64,000 bases of DNA, taken from NCBI GenBank assembly GCA_963693365.1, contig CAVNZM010000005.1:5642001-5706000 (forward strand). The letters run 5' to 3'. A model generated the notes under the pieces. It saw only the letters and a program-made list of their open reading frames with translations, was not told where the DNA came from and made no database searches. A program made the position numbers and the translations under genes. Of this stretch, positions 1 through 25,452 are shown piece after piece (within the stretch, counting starts at the first letter, position 1; every line of letters starts with the position of its first letter). Source of the stretch: Amoebidium appalachense. Taxonomy: Eukaryota > Ichthyosporea.

Positions 1-376
1 GCAATTATGAGAGTACTAAGTTGGCTCAAGTGTTCACTGTGTGTGTGTGTGCGTGTGGGTGTTGAGGGAAGGGGTAAATGGTGAGGATCGGGGGGGGGGG
101 GGGGGGGGGGGGGGGGAGGGGGGAAGGGGGGGTTGGGGGGGGGGGGGGGAACATCAAAGAAATCCACGCTACAAACCCCCCCGCCTCCCCCCTCCCCCCC
201 CCCGCCCCTTCCTTCACCTCCTCTCGAGGCCTTCATACCGTTCTGGAAGGTATACACTATGCACTGGTGTGAAAAGTATAAGGCATTTTTTTTTCACGAA
301 AGCGCACATCCATGGTTGCAAACCACCTCAACGGTCTGCGAAGGGTATGCTGAAGCAGTCCTCCCACCCTCCCAGC

Positions 377-424
<48 letters not shown>

Positions 425-751
425 ACTTCCTCCTCATCTCCTTTATTTTCCAATTCTCTCCCTTTCCGCCAGCTGAAAGAGGGAATAGACGAGGTTTCTT
501 CTTGCAAAAAACAGAAATTCACAAAGCTCCCTTACACTTCTTTCTTCTCTTTCGAAACAAACCACCGTTTTGATGTGCTCGAAAAATGCAGAAATAACTT
601 CGTCAAACCTTCCCTTAAACTTCCCCATCCACCCATATGCCCCTATTTATGAACTGAAACTAAAGCAGAATTCACTCCGATCTGCTCCCTCATCCCCACT
701 TTTCCATTTTTTTTTCTTATCTCAAGCTGCCTCAGTCACACCCCCTCCCCC

Positions 752-791
<40 letters not shown>

Positions 792-1075
792 CCTCCCCTC
801 CCCCCACTCCCCTCTCCTCCCCTCCTCTCCTCCGCCCCTCCCCCCTTCCCCCCGCCCTTTTCGCCCCCCAGCCATGTCCTTTACTGAGCTAGCAATAGCC
901 TCTGCATCAACTCTTGATATCCCACCACATTCCTCTCCCTCAAACTCTCTCTCTCTCTCTCTCTGTCACTCCCCCCCTCCCCCCCCCCCTCCCCCCCCCC
1001 CCCCCTCTCCCCTCTCCCCCAATCCCGGCCACCCCCACCCCCTCCCTCTTCCGTCCCTCCCCATGCATGCCCGTG
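1..1075. repeat. Low-complexity poly-G/poly-C region
   Basis: Alternating G-rich (about 90-150) and C-rich (about 178-205, 379-424, 737-800, 970-1007) tracts separated by short unique segments. Reading frames here are only Gly- or Pro-rich translations of homopolymers. No gene, splice pattern or RNA gene was seen. Confidence 0.9.
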
Positions 1076-2238
1076 GATCATAAAGTATTCCGGAGATGAA
1101 ATGTGTTACTATCTTCTTGCCTAGGTATATGAAGCAGGATTCTGAGGGGCTAATATGTTAACTGCTAACACACCTTCCTTTTGAACTGTGGCTCCTGGCA
1201 CAACTCATGACGAAACTGAAAACGAGAGGGCGGCTTCTGTATGGCAGCAAGGGGGCTTACAACAGTACTAATGCAGATTTTCGAAGCTCAAGAATATCTA
1301 TGTGCTCCTATGAACACTCAATAATACAGCATTTGAACTATTTAAACATTATAGATAATATTTATCACATCCATAATATTTTATTTTTAACTAGCATGTT
1401 AAAAGTGTATAAAGAGGATCAAACGAGTTTACCATAAAAGAGGAGAGTCAGTGGACGTTTTCGCGACAAGACTGGTTTGTAACCCCCCTCAAAATAGTAT
1501 AGGAAGATTTTGTTGGTAACGGTATCCAATCATCGCGCGCGAATGCATCTGAATTGTTCCCCCTGAAAATATAACTAAAGCCCACTCTTGGTTCGCTTTA
1601 CAGACTTAAACCGGTTTATGTTTTCGCAAAATAAAAGACTAATTGATGGCTACACTTGGCAAAGGGCACCATCTTATATCCATCAGTCTCCTAAGTATGA
1701 TAATCAGAATAATAAAAGAGTGCCTAAAAAGCTATAAAACACCCATGTACTTCTTTTCAAGATTTTTGGATTACAACACAGAGCTTCGTTTGTAGACAGT
1801 CTGTTCTTGGCAAACAAGGGAAAGTGCGCAATTCTGACAACATTATTTAGATCTCCCATAATCCGGAGTTTATCTCTGAGAGTGGGTCTGTAGGGCGAAA
1901 GTGCGCGCACGCACGCATTCACCAATTAATACTATCATGTGTTATAGTCTTCAATGCTTTGGCCAATTCTTCGTTTAGTCTAAGGAGGGAAGCTGGGCGT
2001 GTGTGCCCACACAGTGAATGTATTGTTATGTATTTTTTTAAAAAGCCGTAAGCATAGTGATTTGATCTCATGAATTGTTGTTCAAGAATCGTGAACGCTG
2101 GGCAAATCTGCCCGTATACAACTTACATGCATTTACCAAAAAAGGCTTGACCACACCCTATTTCCGTCAAGCTCTTCCGTATAGAGCACAACAGTTTCGA
2201 GATTCGTGGTCTCTTTGATCTAAATATAAACATCTAGA
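1076..2238. other. Gene-free upstream region of the esterase gene
   Basis: Roughly 1.1 kb of ordinary base composition with no long frame, no recognisable protein and no tandem repeat. It lies directly upstream of the esterase start codon at 2239, so it probably holds that gene's promoter and 5' UTR. I could not identify a specific promoter element. Confidence 0.5.
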
Positions 2239-14836
<12,598 letters not shown>

Positions 14837-14913
14837 CCTCCCCCCCCAGCCCCCCTCCCCCCTTTTTTTGGTGGGGATGTGGTACACCGTTGAGCCCCCA
14901 TTTTTTCTGCTCC

Positions 14914-14948
<35 letters not shown>

Positions 14949-15320
14949 CCACCCCCCCCCCCCCCTTAGGTAGCGCCGGGGGAGCTTCCTAGAAGCCCCG
15001 TCTCCTGAGTTCCTATCTATATTTTTCTTGCTTCTGCTTACTGCTGCAACTTTAACCCCCGGCCTTTCCCACTGCTCTTGCCTGCATAAGCAACCCTGCT
15101 CGTCTCTGATCAAGACGGGTGACCTACCCATGTAAGTGAAACAGTATCTGAGTTGGGTTTCGTTAACGAGGTGAATAGGTCGAAACTCGGGTACTGTGGA
15201 TTACGTGGCCCCCCCCTGAGGATGGGCTCTGCTTATTATGCATACTCTTTATGTATGGCTTGCATTCTGCATCGTGTTATCCGTTTGTTCTTGTGTACTT
15301 CGTACTTTTTGACGCATTCA

Positions 15321-15371
<51 letters not shown>

Positions 15372-15516
15372 ACACACACACACATACAAACTACACATCT
15401 ATACACAGGTGCACACACAGCTCAGCTTGCACACACCCAAAGCATATGCAAATGCACAGAAAAAAAAGGCACCACCTCCATTCGACACACACACACCTGC
15501 ACATGCAGAAGCGCGT

Positions 15517-15565
<49 letters not shown>

Positions 15566-15616
15566 ATCACACACACACCCACACACACACACCCACACAC
15601 GCACGCAGACACACAC

Positions 15617-15681
<65 letters not shown>

Positions 15682-15875
15682 AGAACGTGCACAACATACA
15701 CTTAGTCCTCTTCCCCTCGTCCTTAGGTCTCTTTCTACACGGCACGTACGTACGCATACGACCGAGATATGAATATTATGTATCCATCACTGTGACAACA
15801 AGCTAGTAATTAGAAGTTCACATTGCATACGAACCCGCACCCTATTCTAGCCCATGTGGCACGTCATCATTCCCA

Positions 15876-15923
<48 letters not shown>

Positions 15924-16457
15924 CCTTTTTCTTTTCTTTTTTATATCCCTGCCCGTTGGTTTTCTCGTGACAAGATTTCACTCAAAATGTGACTTTAACA
16001 TGTACGTTTTGTATAGTCCATTATATATATTTAGACGCAGCCAAGCCTAATCTTAGCGCGTTCATATACCCCCATTTGGAACTTTGTGACGTTTCCTCTT
16101 ATATATAGTGCGTTGGCCATTGATTTTTGCCCCTGGATAAATAAGTTTTGGATCCGTAAGTGTACAGATGCAACATATATATGCAGATGTAACAGTTGTA
16201 TGAAATGGGAGAGTTCGAGATTGTTTTGTAGAAGAATAGCTTGTTTTTATGATCTTTGCCCACGGTGAAGAAATGATATGACGTGTCGCTATACACACCG
16301 GTAAATAAATGTACTTAGACGTCTGCGCCAAGTTTAATTAACCCCGTTAAGATTGCTCAATGTACAAGGGCAAGTGGAAATAAAGCGGGAAAAACTACGT
16401 TGAGCAGCTGACCGATATCCACGGGCAAAAATGGTGCAATGCAGCATGTGCATTGTA

Positions 16458-16490
<33 letters not shown>

Positions 16491-16657
16491 GCGCGCTCGC
16501 GCGCATGCGTGCGTGTGTGGTGCGCGCGCGAGCGTGTGTGTGTGTGCGTGCGCGCGTGTGTGTGTGCGTGCGTGTGTGTGTGTGTGTGTGCGTGTATGTG
16601 TACATAGCTCAGCGTGTGCCGGCACGTGCGCATATGAATGTGTGAGTGTGAGTGTGA

Positions 16658-16690
<33 letters not shown>

Positions 16691-17606
16691 TGTGTGTGTG
16701 TGTGTGTGCGTGCGTGCGTGCGTTCGTGTGTGCGTGTGTACATAGCTCACAGCGTGTGCCGTATGAATGTGTGAGTGTGTTTGTGCGTGTGTGGTGTGTG
16801 TGTATGTGTGCGTGTGTGCGTGCATGTGTGTGCGAGAAGAGAAAGAATTACGTGGGCCGGCATTGGAGTGTGTGGTGGTGGTGGTGGGCCGGGCCGGAGG
16901 GCCCCGGGGGGAAGGGGGGGGGGGGGGGGGGGGGGGGTAGAAGAGTGAAATACCGGTATATATTTCCAAATGCAATTAATATAGTTTATGGTTAAAACGA
17001 CATTTCAAATCCTGCATGCATTCCAAGTTGTCATGCACCATGTGTGACAACCGCCAATCAGAAAGACCGTTTAAAAGATTCTAAACTATGTGACGTGTAG
17101 ATACAAGATTAGATCATCCATGGGCACAACACACTACATATCACAGTATGTATCATGTACACGAGAAACTGCACTTTGCATCACATACATGCATACACAC
17201 ACTATCGGATCAACAAAATGCTCAACTAGGCCGAAAAAGGCATCATTCGATTCTTAATAAGATCTTCCTACAATTCCAACTTCCTTTACCATGCGTTGCC
17301 TCCCTTCCCCCTCCCCCCTCCCCCCACCCCACCGTGCCCCCCCCCCCCCCCCCCCCCCCCCCCTCCCCCCCCCCCCCCCCAAACACAAACATACACGCAC
17401 GCACACACACGCCCACCCACCCAGCCGCACAACCAAAGAGACCAATAAAACGATCTAAAAACACACCATGAACGAACCAATCAAAATAAATTGCTAAATT
17501 CCATTAGTTTTCTGTGCATTTCTTCAATCGACTGGGGAAGGACTCTTGCCTGCTCCTCGTGCCCCACCCCTTCCTCCACCGCGTACTGTTGATTTTCCCG
17601 TGTTTC
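14837..17606. other. Intergenic region between esterase and His-Leu repeat gene
   Basis: Holds a C-tailed repeat copy (15072-15325), C and CA tracts (15325-15680), a 39-nt T run with flanking T-rich DNA (15885-15950), about 400 bp of AT-rich DNA without a convincing frame (15960-16430), GT-rich DNA (16455-16835), a G run (16905-16937) and a C-rich stretch near 17300-17380. No gene is supported. Confidence 0.6.
15072..15325 (+). repeat. Dispersed C-tailed repeat, full-length diverged copy
   Basis: Shares the 5' block GCATAAGCAACCCTGCTCGT, the central GTCGAAACTC and CCTGAGGATGGGCTCTGC, and the 3' block TGTACTTCGTACT then GCATTCAAA with copies A and B. It is followed immediately by a C run of more than 40 and CA repeats. 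Confidence 0.85.
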
Positions 17607-19329
17607 TCATACCGGAAATCGTGATTGAAACCCAAACAACCCGTTATCAACCACTTCACGTGCCGAGCTAGTGGGGTTTTTGCGCTTTGGAGCCCCCAAC
17701 GACATCATTTTCTGGTGAAGTTCGTAAACCATCAAAGGCAGCTCGGTCGTCTTTCTCTCAGACACTGGCCCAGTGAGCACATCCAAAACGAATCCCGGAT
17801 TTTCCGTTCCGGTTTCCTTTTCATCCGTGCTTCTAACTCTCTCCATTCCAAACAGTCCTAGACGGTATTCCGGGTTTTTCGATGGCAGTGTCCCGTTTTC
17901 ACCCGCCAACACCCTGTCGCAAATTTCAGAAAACACATCTATGTTGGCGCCTCCCCCCCCCCCCAAACCCCTCATTCCTATAGTGTGAAACTTGTGGGGG
18001 TGCACCCTGCTCCACGTGTGTGTGATACTTCTCACCAGCCGTCGCTGAACGCTTAAATTCAGACACACCTGAAATTTGCGCGTCATCTACCGTATCAATT
18101 CTGCCCAATATACCCTCCACAGCCACAGATGTTGCATCACCAGGGGATGCCCGCAAAGAATTTTGCTGTTCCGGATATTTATGCATGAGGCCGAGCAGCG
18201 CCGTGTGATAGTCCGAGATAGTCTCCGACGCAAATTCGCTTTCCTGCAAAGGCGGGGTTCCTGGGCCGTCCATAAATAGTGAAATTTCGCCCACCGTCGT
18301 ATTTACGCTTTGGTCTGTGCCCGCCCGTTCTGTGGGTGTGCTCTGGGTAGTCAAATCCATTAACATGGCATGAAGATTGGAAATCGCAGCTGGGTTGTGC
18401 TGCGTTGCCGTTGGAGGTGTGCCTGGCCCGTCCAGGAAATTGGTTTCTGGGGTTTGCTCGGTAGATAGACCGGTAATAGTTTCGCTGTTTTTCGCGAATC
18501 TCTCTGGGTTTATCGGGTCGAAAAACCGTGTTTGCGGCACTTCTACGTCTTCGCCGCCCGCAGTTTCAGAGTCCAACTTTTGTAATTTACGTGTGGAGCC
18601 CTCGAGTTGGGGTTCTTTGGTTTCATTGTCAAATTCTTTGGTTTCATTGTCAAACAGCATATCCAACAGCTGTGCATGATCGTGCAGGATAGACCCCCCT
18701 CCCCCTGATGCGCCCTGCGATTTCTTGCGCGCATCATTCAGCACGCTTGAAATTACCGAGTCGATATCGGCCTCGTCATCTCCCTCTACAACGGAAAACT
18801 TCTGTTCTGGTAGACCTAACTGCAGAAGATTACGGTGCATGTTTTGAAACGATTCCGGTAATGATTGCCGGTTAGGTGGCGGGGTTCCTGGTCCATCTCG
18901 TAAGTTTTCGTCTTGGGCTCCCATGTTTTCGTTTTGTGCATCTGCTTCATCACATACGGGTGCAGGTTGGGTCTGTTTTGTGGAATTAACTCCAAGGAAA
19001 AAAGACTTTTCCGCAACGACCTGACCCGTTTCCCCGTATATTTGCATGTTGGAATATTTGGTCTCCCAATTTCCCCGTGTCCGTTTCTCTTCCACCAGGC
19101 CCAATAACTGTGCGTGTATGTCGAAAATAACCCCTGGGAGGCCCCCCTTACTGCTGTTCGAGGCATCATCATCATCCGAAGGGCCGTGTCTTACTCGCTC
19201 CTCCACTTGAACATGCTCCGGATCTTGGGGAGGGTGGTTGTTTCCGCCAAGCTTGAGAAGGGCACAATGTAAGTCAAAAACAAAGTCAGGGAGGGGTCGG
19301 TCACTTTCTTCAGGTGTTTTACACGCCAT
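17607..19329 (-). CDS. Protein with seven His-Leu-Leu helical repeats and DGPGTPP linkers (one homopolymer frameshift)
   Basis: Single-exon gene starting at 19329, about 573 residues after removing one C from C12 at 17953-17964. As read, the frame stops at 17926 while the continuation in the next frame runs to 17607. Seven short helical units share H-x-x-L-[LM]-x-[LM] with a hydrophobic residue before the His: DLHCALLKL (about 19), DIHAQLLGL (70), NMHRNLLQL (163), HDHAQLLDM (216), NLHAMLMDL (318), DYHTALLGL (374) and ELHQKMMSL after the shift. Three units follow a DGPGTPP linker (about 145, 300, 354). The rest is acidic, polar and probably disordered. There is no signal peptide or membrane helix. 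That the seventh unit appears only after correcting the frame supports one protein. I do not recognise a family; a multivalent scaffold is an inference. Confidence 0.75.
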
Positions 19330-19867
19330 CTTGACATGCAGCCCTTACGGGGAAAAAAACAAAAAAAGGAATCGTGTTCTACCATCGCATGCACATGGCA
19401 AAAAGGAAAAATCGCCTGCAGGAGAGAGATTAAATTCCCAAAAAACGAAGGCACCAGATCTAAATCAGAACCACAGTGTGTGTGCATGCTACGCTGGCAC
19501 TTTTAAGAAACATCAACCCATCATAGCCATTTGTAAACGGTTCGTTGAACTGTGCACTCCGGATCCCTCCTCTGCACCCAAAATTTCACACCTCGGAGAA
19601 AACTATTGTGATGTTTCTGCAAATAGCTTGATTGGCTATAAATAGAATAGAACAATTAGGATGACTCAGGGTTAGAATTTCCTGATCGTGATTACATATA
19701 TCCTCATACATGCCAGCCACTTTTTCTTTTGGGTTTCTGTCGTCAACACCTTTACAATTGTGGTTTGTTTTTTCATTAAGATGTATTGCTTTTTCATTAC
19801 GATGTATCTCTAGAGGGAGATTGAACCAAACATCACACATCACTAAGTGCGAATAAGAATATTAACT
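19330..19867. promoter_or_regulatory. Divergent intergenic region
   Basis: 538 bp separate the start of the minus-strand His-Leu repeat gene from the plus-strand F-box/LRR copy. No repeat and no convincing frame. It presumably holds both promoters, but no specific motif could be assigned. Confidence 0.35.
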
Positions 19868-21505
19868 ATGATTCGAGGGTGGGCTAAACTAATACAGGAC
19901 ATACGCGAGTCTCAACTCAAAAGACTGACAAAATGCACTGAAAAGGCCAACGCTCTAGTCCAGCAACATGAACCGTTACTCTCACAGTTACGGGAGCTTA
20001 GAAGCGAACTGCAAAATGAGCGCACAAAACTCTATAACCTGCAAAAGGAAGCGGAGAAGCTAGGAATAGACCCAAACACAGGTCTCGATGTAACCCTACA
20101 CTCAAATAACAATAACCTATTTGACGCCCTCCCAAACGAGATTGTGTGTCAGATTTTCTCTTACTTCCTCACGGTAGAAGACCGCTTGAGCATTTCACTC
20201 GTTTGCCGCCGTTTTTCCCTTCTCATCCGCTCACAGTACACTCAACCTTGCCGTTGTAGTTTAAGTCGCATCCGTCCGTTTTACCCATCTCGTGATGTTC
20301 CAGGCATCTTGGCTTGGCATATGTGTCTCACATCACTGATGGTCTTCCACATGGACTTCCCCCGTTCGTTCGTTTCTCTCTTCCCTACCTCACTCGCCTG
20401 TATCTCAGCAATGTTCGGACAGAAGACACCTCACCTCTTGCCTGCAACACGAAACTCGAGCACGTTGAGTTGAATTTCACCTTGTTTGATCTGTGGCAGG
20501 ACTTGCACGATGTCAGCCTTGTGGGTTTACACGACAGTGCACACTTGCTCACAGAGTTGCGCATGAAGGCTGCCAGCGAAAGAGGCACGACAAACATGAG
20601 GCTCGTACACGTCCCCAACCTTCGGAGGATAGGGACGCTCGAAGTTCCCTACCTGCCGCCCGTGTTGCGTTGGGAGGTGGAATGGAGCGAAACATTGAAA
20701 GACCTCACCGTTCACCAGGTCTGGGCAGAAGTTTTGAATTGCCTGGGTCGTTGCCGGAGTCTGCAAACACTCACCATCAATGGAGTGGTGCACGACGCCA
20801 GCACACTCCACCACCCCCATCACTGCGAAAATTTGCGCAGTTTGACGGTGGCGGGGGGTTCCTTGGTCTCGCTCACTAACGAGCATTCCCCTTTTCTCGC
20901 GTTGACGAAACTTGAATTGGGGAAGGACGGCACTGGTTTCTCATTTTTCTTCGACGAGAAGTTTGTTCAAGGTGTTCCCGTGTTGCGCGAGCTCTTGTGT
21001 GAAAAGACTCGAAAACGCCGAAATACTTAACATATCCACGTCGGAAACCATTGAGACGGTCAGTTTTTTGGGATGTCGGCTCGGGTCCAACATTTCTTGG
21101 ATGTGCCCCCGAAGATCACTCAAGCGCATTCATTTCAGCGGGGTTCAGGTTGACCTCCTTCCGGAAACGGACATCCTCGCAGACATTACGCCCTTGGCCG
21201 AGTGCCCGGAGCTCGAAAGCGTCACCATTGAGCGCGTTCGGAAATTGGCCGTTCTCACCCCGCTCTCCCATTGCGCAAAACTGAAGAGCGTTTCTTTGAA
21301 CGATTGCCCGAAGGTGGATTCGTTCGAAGCGTTCAGGAACCACCCGTCGTTGGAATCCTTCTCTTTCACCCTTCAAGAGCGTTCTGAGGGCAACGAGGTG
21401 GTGTATGATGTTTCCCCGTTTGTCACGTGCCCGCATTTCTGGATGACAGTTCTGATGGGGGTGGTGGGCGTGAGGGGAGCCGAGGCTCTTGGGCCCAGCA
21501 GGTGA
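19868..21505 (+). pseudogene. F-box/LRR protein, coiled-coil N-terminus, frameshifted copy 1
   Basis: Starts at ATG 19868. Residues about 1-65 form a coiled coil, then comes an F-box (LPNEIVCQIFSYFLTVEDRL) with LVCRRF, then leucine-rich repeats. F-box proteins normally bring substrates to SKP1-cullin ubiquitin ligases. Compared with the relative at 46821, the frame changes twice: near 20386-20395 (after the FVSLFP equivalent of FVALFP) and near 21000-21010. Each part retains close similarity, including SRDVPG.AW.MC.TSL, LACNTKLEHVEL and SFEAFRNHPSLESF. It ends in a C-terminal segment resembling [11 protein letters not shown] of the relative. No introns are seen in the body. Two frame breaks outside long homopolymers favour a recent pseudogene, but sequence error is possible. 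Confidence 0.7.
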
Positions 21506-22125
21506 TAACCCCCCTGCCCCCCCTCCTCCCCCCCCAATCGTGGCCCCCCCCCCCTCCCCCCCCCCTGAGGATGCTCTTTTTTTATGGTTTGCACTGTGCA
21601 TCGTGTTGTCCGTTGTTTATGTACTTCGTACTTTATGACACATTCAAACCCACCTTCCCCCTCTCTTCCCCCCCTTCCCCGCCCTCCACACCCACTTCTT
21701 GTTCCCTATGGGTGTTTCGGTACACTGCAGCTTGAACGACTCCCACCATGTTTTGCATGCAAAGAGAATTTGCCCCCCCCCCCTCCCCCCCCCTTCCTCC
21801 CCCCCCCCCCCCCCCCCCCCCTCCCTGCACCCCCCCCCCCCCCCTCCCCTTCGTGCGGGTCCCTTATTTCCAAACTGGCACCCCCCCCCCCCCCCCCCTC
21901 CCTTCGTGCGGGTCCCTTATTTCCAAACTGTGGACGTGCACGGGATCGTTTTTTCCTGTGCGTACCCCGCTTGCCTCCCCCCCCCCCCCCCCCTCCCCGC
22001 CTGTCTGTGTCTCCCGCTCTTACTTTTCGATCTGTTTTACAAGTGGACACTTACTTTGATTTGCAACGGTGAACTCCTGATTTCCTCTCTCTGTCTGTTC
22101 TCATCAATTTTGTACTCCTTCCCCG

Positions 22126-22161
<36 letters not shown>

Positions 22162-22542
22162 CCCCCCCAAACACACACACACACCCACACACACACTCAA
22201 CCTTAACTTGGGCCCTTCCTGAGGATGGTATCTGCTTTTGTCGCATGCTGTGTTTTTTGCGACGTTGCATACTTGAATGTTTGCCTTTCCATGTGTTCTG
22301 CACCGTGTTTCTCATCGTGTAGTTGTACTTGGTGCCGTGTTTCACCACGGCCCTCTGAAAAAAAGACGGCCTGGGCGGAGTGACGTCATATTTCGAACCC
22401 CAAGCGATGAGGGTAGTATCTGAAGCCACCGTCGGACTGACCCACAGAACACAAACACAGACGGGCGATATCGATGTTTTTTCTTTTCTAGTCAATCCTC
22501 TCACACCCATTCACGCACGCACGCACACACACACACGCACAC

Positions 22543-22599
<57 letters not shown>

Positions 22600-22603
22600 G
22601 CAG
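21506..22603. repeat. C-rich region with two C-tailed repeat copies and (CA)n
   Basis: Diverged partial copies of the C-tailed repeat lie at 21564-21652 (ending TGTACTTCGTACT, then CACATTCAAA) and 22204-22352 (CTTGGGCCC, CCTGAGGATGG, TGCATACTTGAATGTTTGCC). C runs occur throughout, and (CA)n from about 22515 to 22598. Position and content resemble the terminal intron of the second F-box/LRR gene (48550-49731). Confidence 0.75.
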
Positions 22604-22611
22604 TATGGCAG

Positions 22612-23479
22612 ACGGGGACTCCGTCTGGTGCTCGGGAGAGCCCGGCTCCGGAAAAGCCAGCGAAAAAACCACGAAAAAGGTCTGGTTACATTTGTTGTGT
22701 CGTTAATTGTAAGGGCAACTACGATGAAGAACAAAAAGTTTCGGTTTTTAGTTTTCCAAACCCAAACGACGGCCGGCTTGCCTCTGAAGAGGAGCGTAAG
22801 CAGAGCGAAAATCTGCTACAGCGCTGGCTTAGAGTTATTCCAACAGAGTGGAAAGACACGTTTGACCCTGCAAAAGCGCGCGTATGTGCTCGCCACTTTG
22901 CACCCACTGCATTCGGCAAAATGTCAGACGGTAGACCATTGCTCCTGCCAGACGCCATGCCCACCATTTTCCCCAATTGCCCGGCATATTTAAGCAAACC
23001 TTTGGCTGCACCACGTACGGACCCAGACGAGCGGAGGGCGAATATGGAGCAAAACAAAAAGGTGCAAGAGGAGGCGGAAGCAGCAAGGAAGCGGGAGCGA
23101 AATCGGGCCATTTTCAACAAACTCATTGCACAAGGACGAAACACGGTGGTCGCTTGCCTTCACCAGCAGGACCGTGGTTGGTTACCCCCCCCCCCCCCCC
23201 CCCCCCTCCCCCCCCTAGCCCCTGTGTAATCCCCTCTTACCCCCCCCCCCCCCCCCCCCCCCGTCCCTCCCCTCCAAATATCAACACCCCTCATTTCCCT
23301 TCTTAAATTTCCTTATCCTCATACACAAGTCCCCCCCCCCCCCCCTCCCCCCCCCCCTCTTTGATCCCGGCCTCCCAAAAACTTCTAAAATAGTAACTTT
23401 TCTTCTTAAATTTTTTTTGAGTGGGCATTACTGGCACTGGTGGTGGTCGGGTGGTGGTGGTATTGAAGGGTTTAAGAAA

Positions 23480-23514
<35 letters not shown>

Positions 23515-23786
23515 CTGCTGAAACCGGACGAGGTACAGATCTGACTGCAAATTTTATTGTCTGCATGCAGGCGAGCTTGATCCGTTACCTACTTGACAGC
23601 GGCATGCACAAGTTTGTGCTGACAAGGAAGTTTTAAACCGACCCCCTTGAGGGTGCATTTGGAACCATCAGGCAGTACAGTGGCGGGAACTACAATGTTG
23701 GAACCGGCCAGGTATTGTACATGTCAAGCTTTAGCAATTACATGTTTTTTTTTAACCAATATCTCCTACCATTGATGATACTTACA

Positions 23787-23837
<51 letters not shown>

Positions 23838-24031
23838 ACACACACACCACCCAATCAATGATGTCATGCTAGTAGTAAGTAATAACAACAGCAACAACCA
23901 AAAAAAAAAAAAAAAAAAGACTCGGAAAGAAAAGAAAAAAGCAGGGGGAAAATTAAAGAGGGGAGAGGCAGAAGGGGGTGGGGGTTCCTGGGGGGAGGGG
24001 GGAGGGGACGGGGGGGGGGGGGGGGGGGGGG

Positions 24032-24065
<34 letters not shown>

Positions 24066-25344
24066 CGGGGGGGGTGGATTCATTCATACATTGCAAGGGA
24101 CTCCCATCCACCCACCATTTCACATCTAGGAACCCCCCCCCCCCCCCCCCCCGCCCCTCCTCCCCCCACCCCAAAAAGATAAAAATACACGTATATTAAT
24201 ACTCCCTTCCCGTGTCTTTGTCCCCCCCCCACATCCCCTCCACCCTCCCTCCTTTACCCCCCCCCCCCCCCCCACCCCCCCCAGGGGCCCGGTTCCCCCT
24301 GGCACGCGCGCGCGCACGCACACACACACAACACACACACACACACACGTACACACACACACGTACACATACGCACAGACCTTGGAGGCAGTCAAAAGGA
24401 TGCGGGTGCAGAAGCTGGCGAAGATAGCGGTGCAGACGGGCACTAGTGTTGCAGATCTGTTTAAGGACGTAAATACAGCGTTAGCGAGCGTGCGGAAAAC
24501 AATCACGTTGGAAAGTATACTTCCGTTGTACAACACCATGTGGGGGACCCTGTTGTACAACATTGGTATGGCAATACAGAAACCACAAGTGCTAGCTTAC
24601 CGCACCGGATTCTGCGTCCACGCAGTTGGTGAGCGTGGTGTGGGATGCACCTCGTGCCGTGCACCACTGGAGACCACGGATCCGAATGAGATTGAAACCG
24701 ACACGCATTTCCGCCTCATTCAAGCTACATCACGGGGAGGTTTGACTTACCCGTCCCGGGTTGCAAGCAGGATTGTTAGGCGAGTTTACGTAGTGCTTGA
24801 TGCATTGCTGGGGCCGTTCGTGTCTACATATCTACCCGCAGGCAACCACAGAACCGTAGCTGTGCTTCTGTGCGAGTACGCAGTCAAAATCCACCATGAC
24901 GATGCAAGTCTTGCGGAAACGTGCGGGCAATGTGGAACACCGAAACCTGCACTGGTGGAGCGCCTTATCACCGTGGCTACCAACTGTCACTTGAGTGTCT
25001 ACGTGCGTGAACGCAAGGCACTTGCGAAGAAAGCCCCCAACAAAGCAAACAGGACAGCAAAAACTCTCGGGGCGGCGGCGGCAGCAGCGTCAGAAGCCGT
25101 GTCGGGAGAAACAGGGGTGCAACACGAAACAGCAGGGAAGGCTTCGAGGGGGAGGGGAAATGGAGAGATCAGGGGTGGAAGTGGGGGGGGCAAGAGGAGA
25201 AAGGGGGGGAGCAAAGGGAGGCACGCACAGCAACCAAAGCCCCACCCGTCTGTTTGCTTCGAATTCCGGCCACATGCTTCCATGATAATCATTTGGCGAA
25301 TAACCATTTGCTTTTTGAAATTTATGTTATCATGTTTCGAATAG
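22612..25344 (+). pseudogene. THAP / P-element-type transposase remnant
   Basis: Three coding blocks survive. Block 1 (about 22612-23176) encodes a basic stretch and a THAP zinc finger: CCVVNC, then RVCARHF, then the diagnostic DAMPTIF, followed by a charged helix. Block 2 (23571-23706) encodes YLLDSGMHKFVLTRKF, stop, TDPLEGAFGTIR, matching the late catalytic DPLE..F.IR segment of P-element/THAP9-like transposases. Block 3 (24379-25344) encodes the Cys-containing C-terminal region with GVGCTSC and SRGGLTYPS. The TAA at 23634-23636 stands where a one-base change from CAA (Gln) would restore the family pattern. The RNase-H-fold core and GTP-binding insertion expected between blocks 1 and 2 are missing: only about 400 bp of C/G-rich DNA lie there. 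The C-terminal tail runs into a tandem repeat. Terminal inverted repeats were not found. Confidence 0.8.
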
Positions 25345-25452
25345 CCAATTGCTTATTAATTTGTTCATGTAACCATGTCTCGAGTAACCATTTGCTTATT
25401 ATTTATGTAACCATGTCTCGAATAACCATTTGCTTATTATAAATTTATATAA
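25297..25452 (+). repeat. Tandem repeat, about 38-43-bp unit, four copies
   Basis: Units start at 25297, 25338, 25381 and 25419, each beginning CGAATAACCATTTGCTT or a one- to two-base variant, with an AT-rich second half. The array overlaps the last codons of the transposase frame, so that tail is repeat-derived. Confidence 0.9.

Noticed and set aside
24999-25307. Minus-strand frame opposite the transposase C-terminus
   Set aside because: Shadow of block 3, whose sense frame holds the CTSC and RGGLTYPS features.
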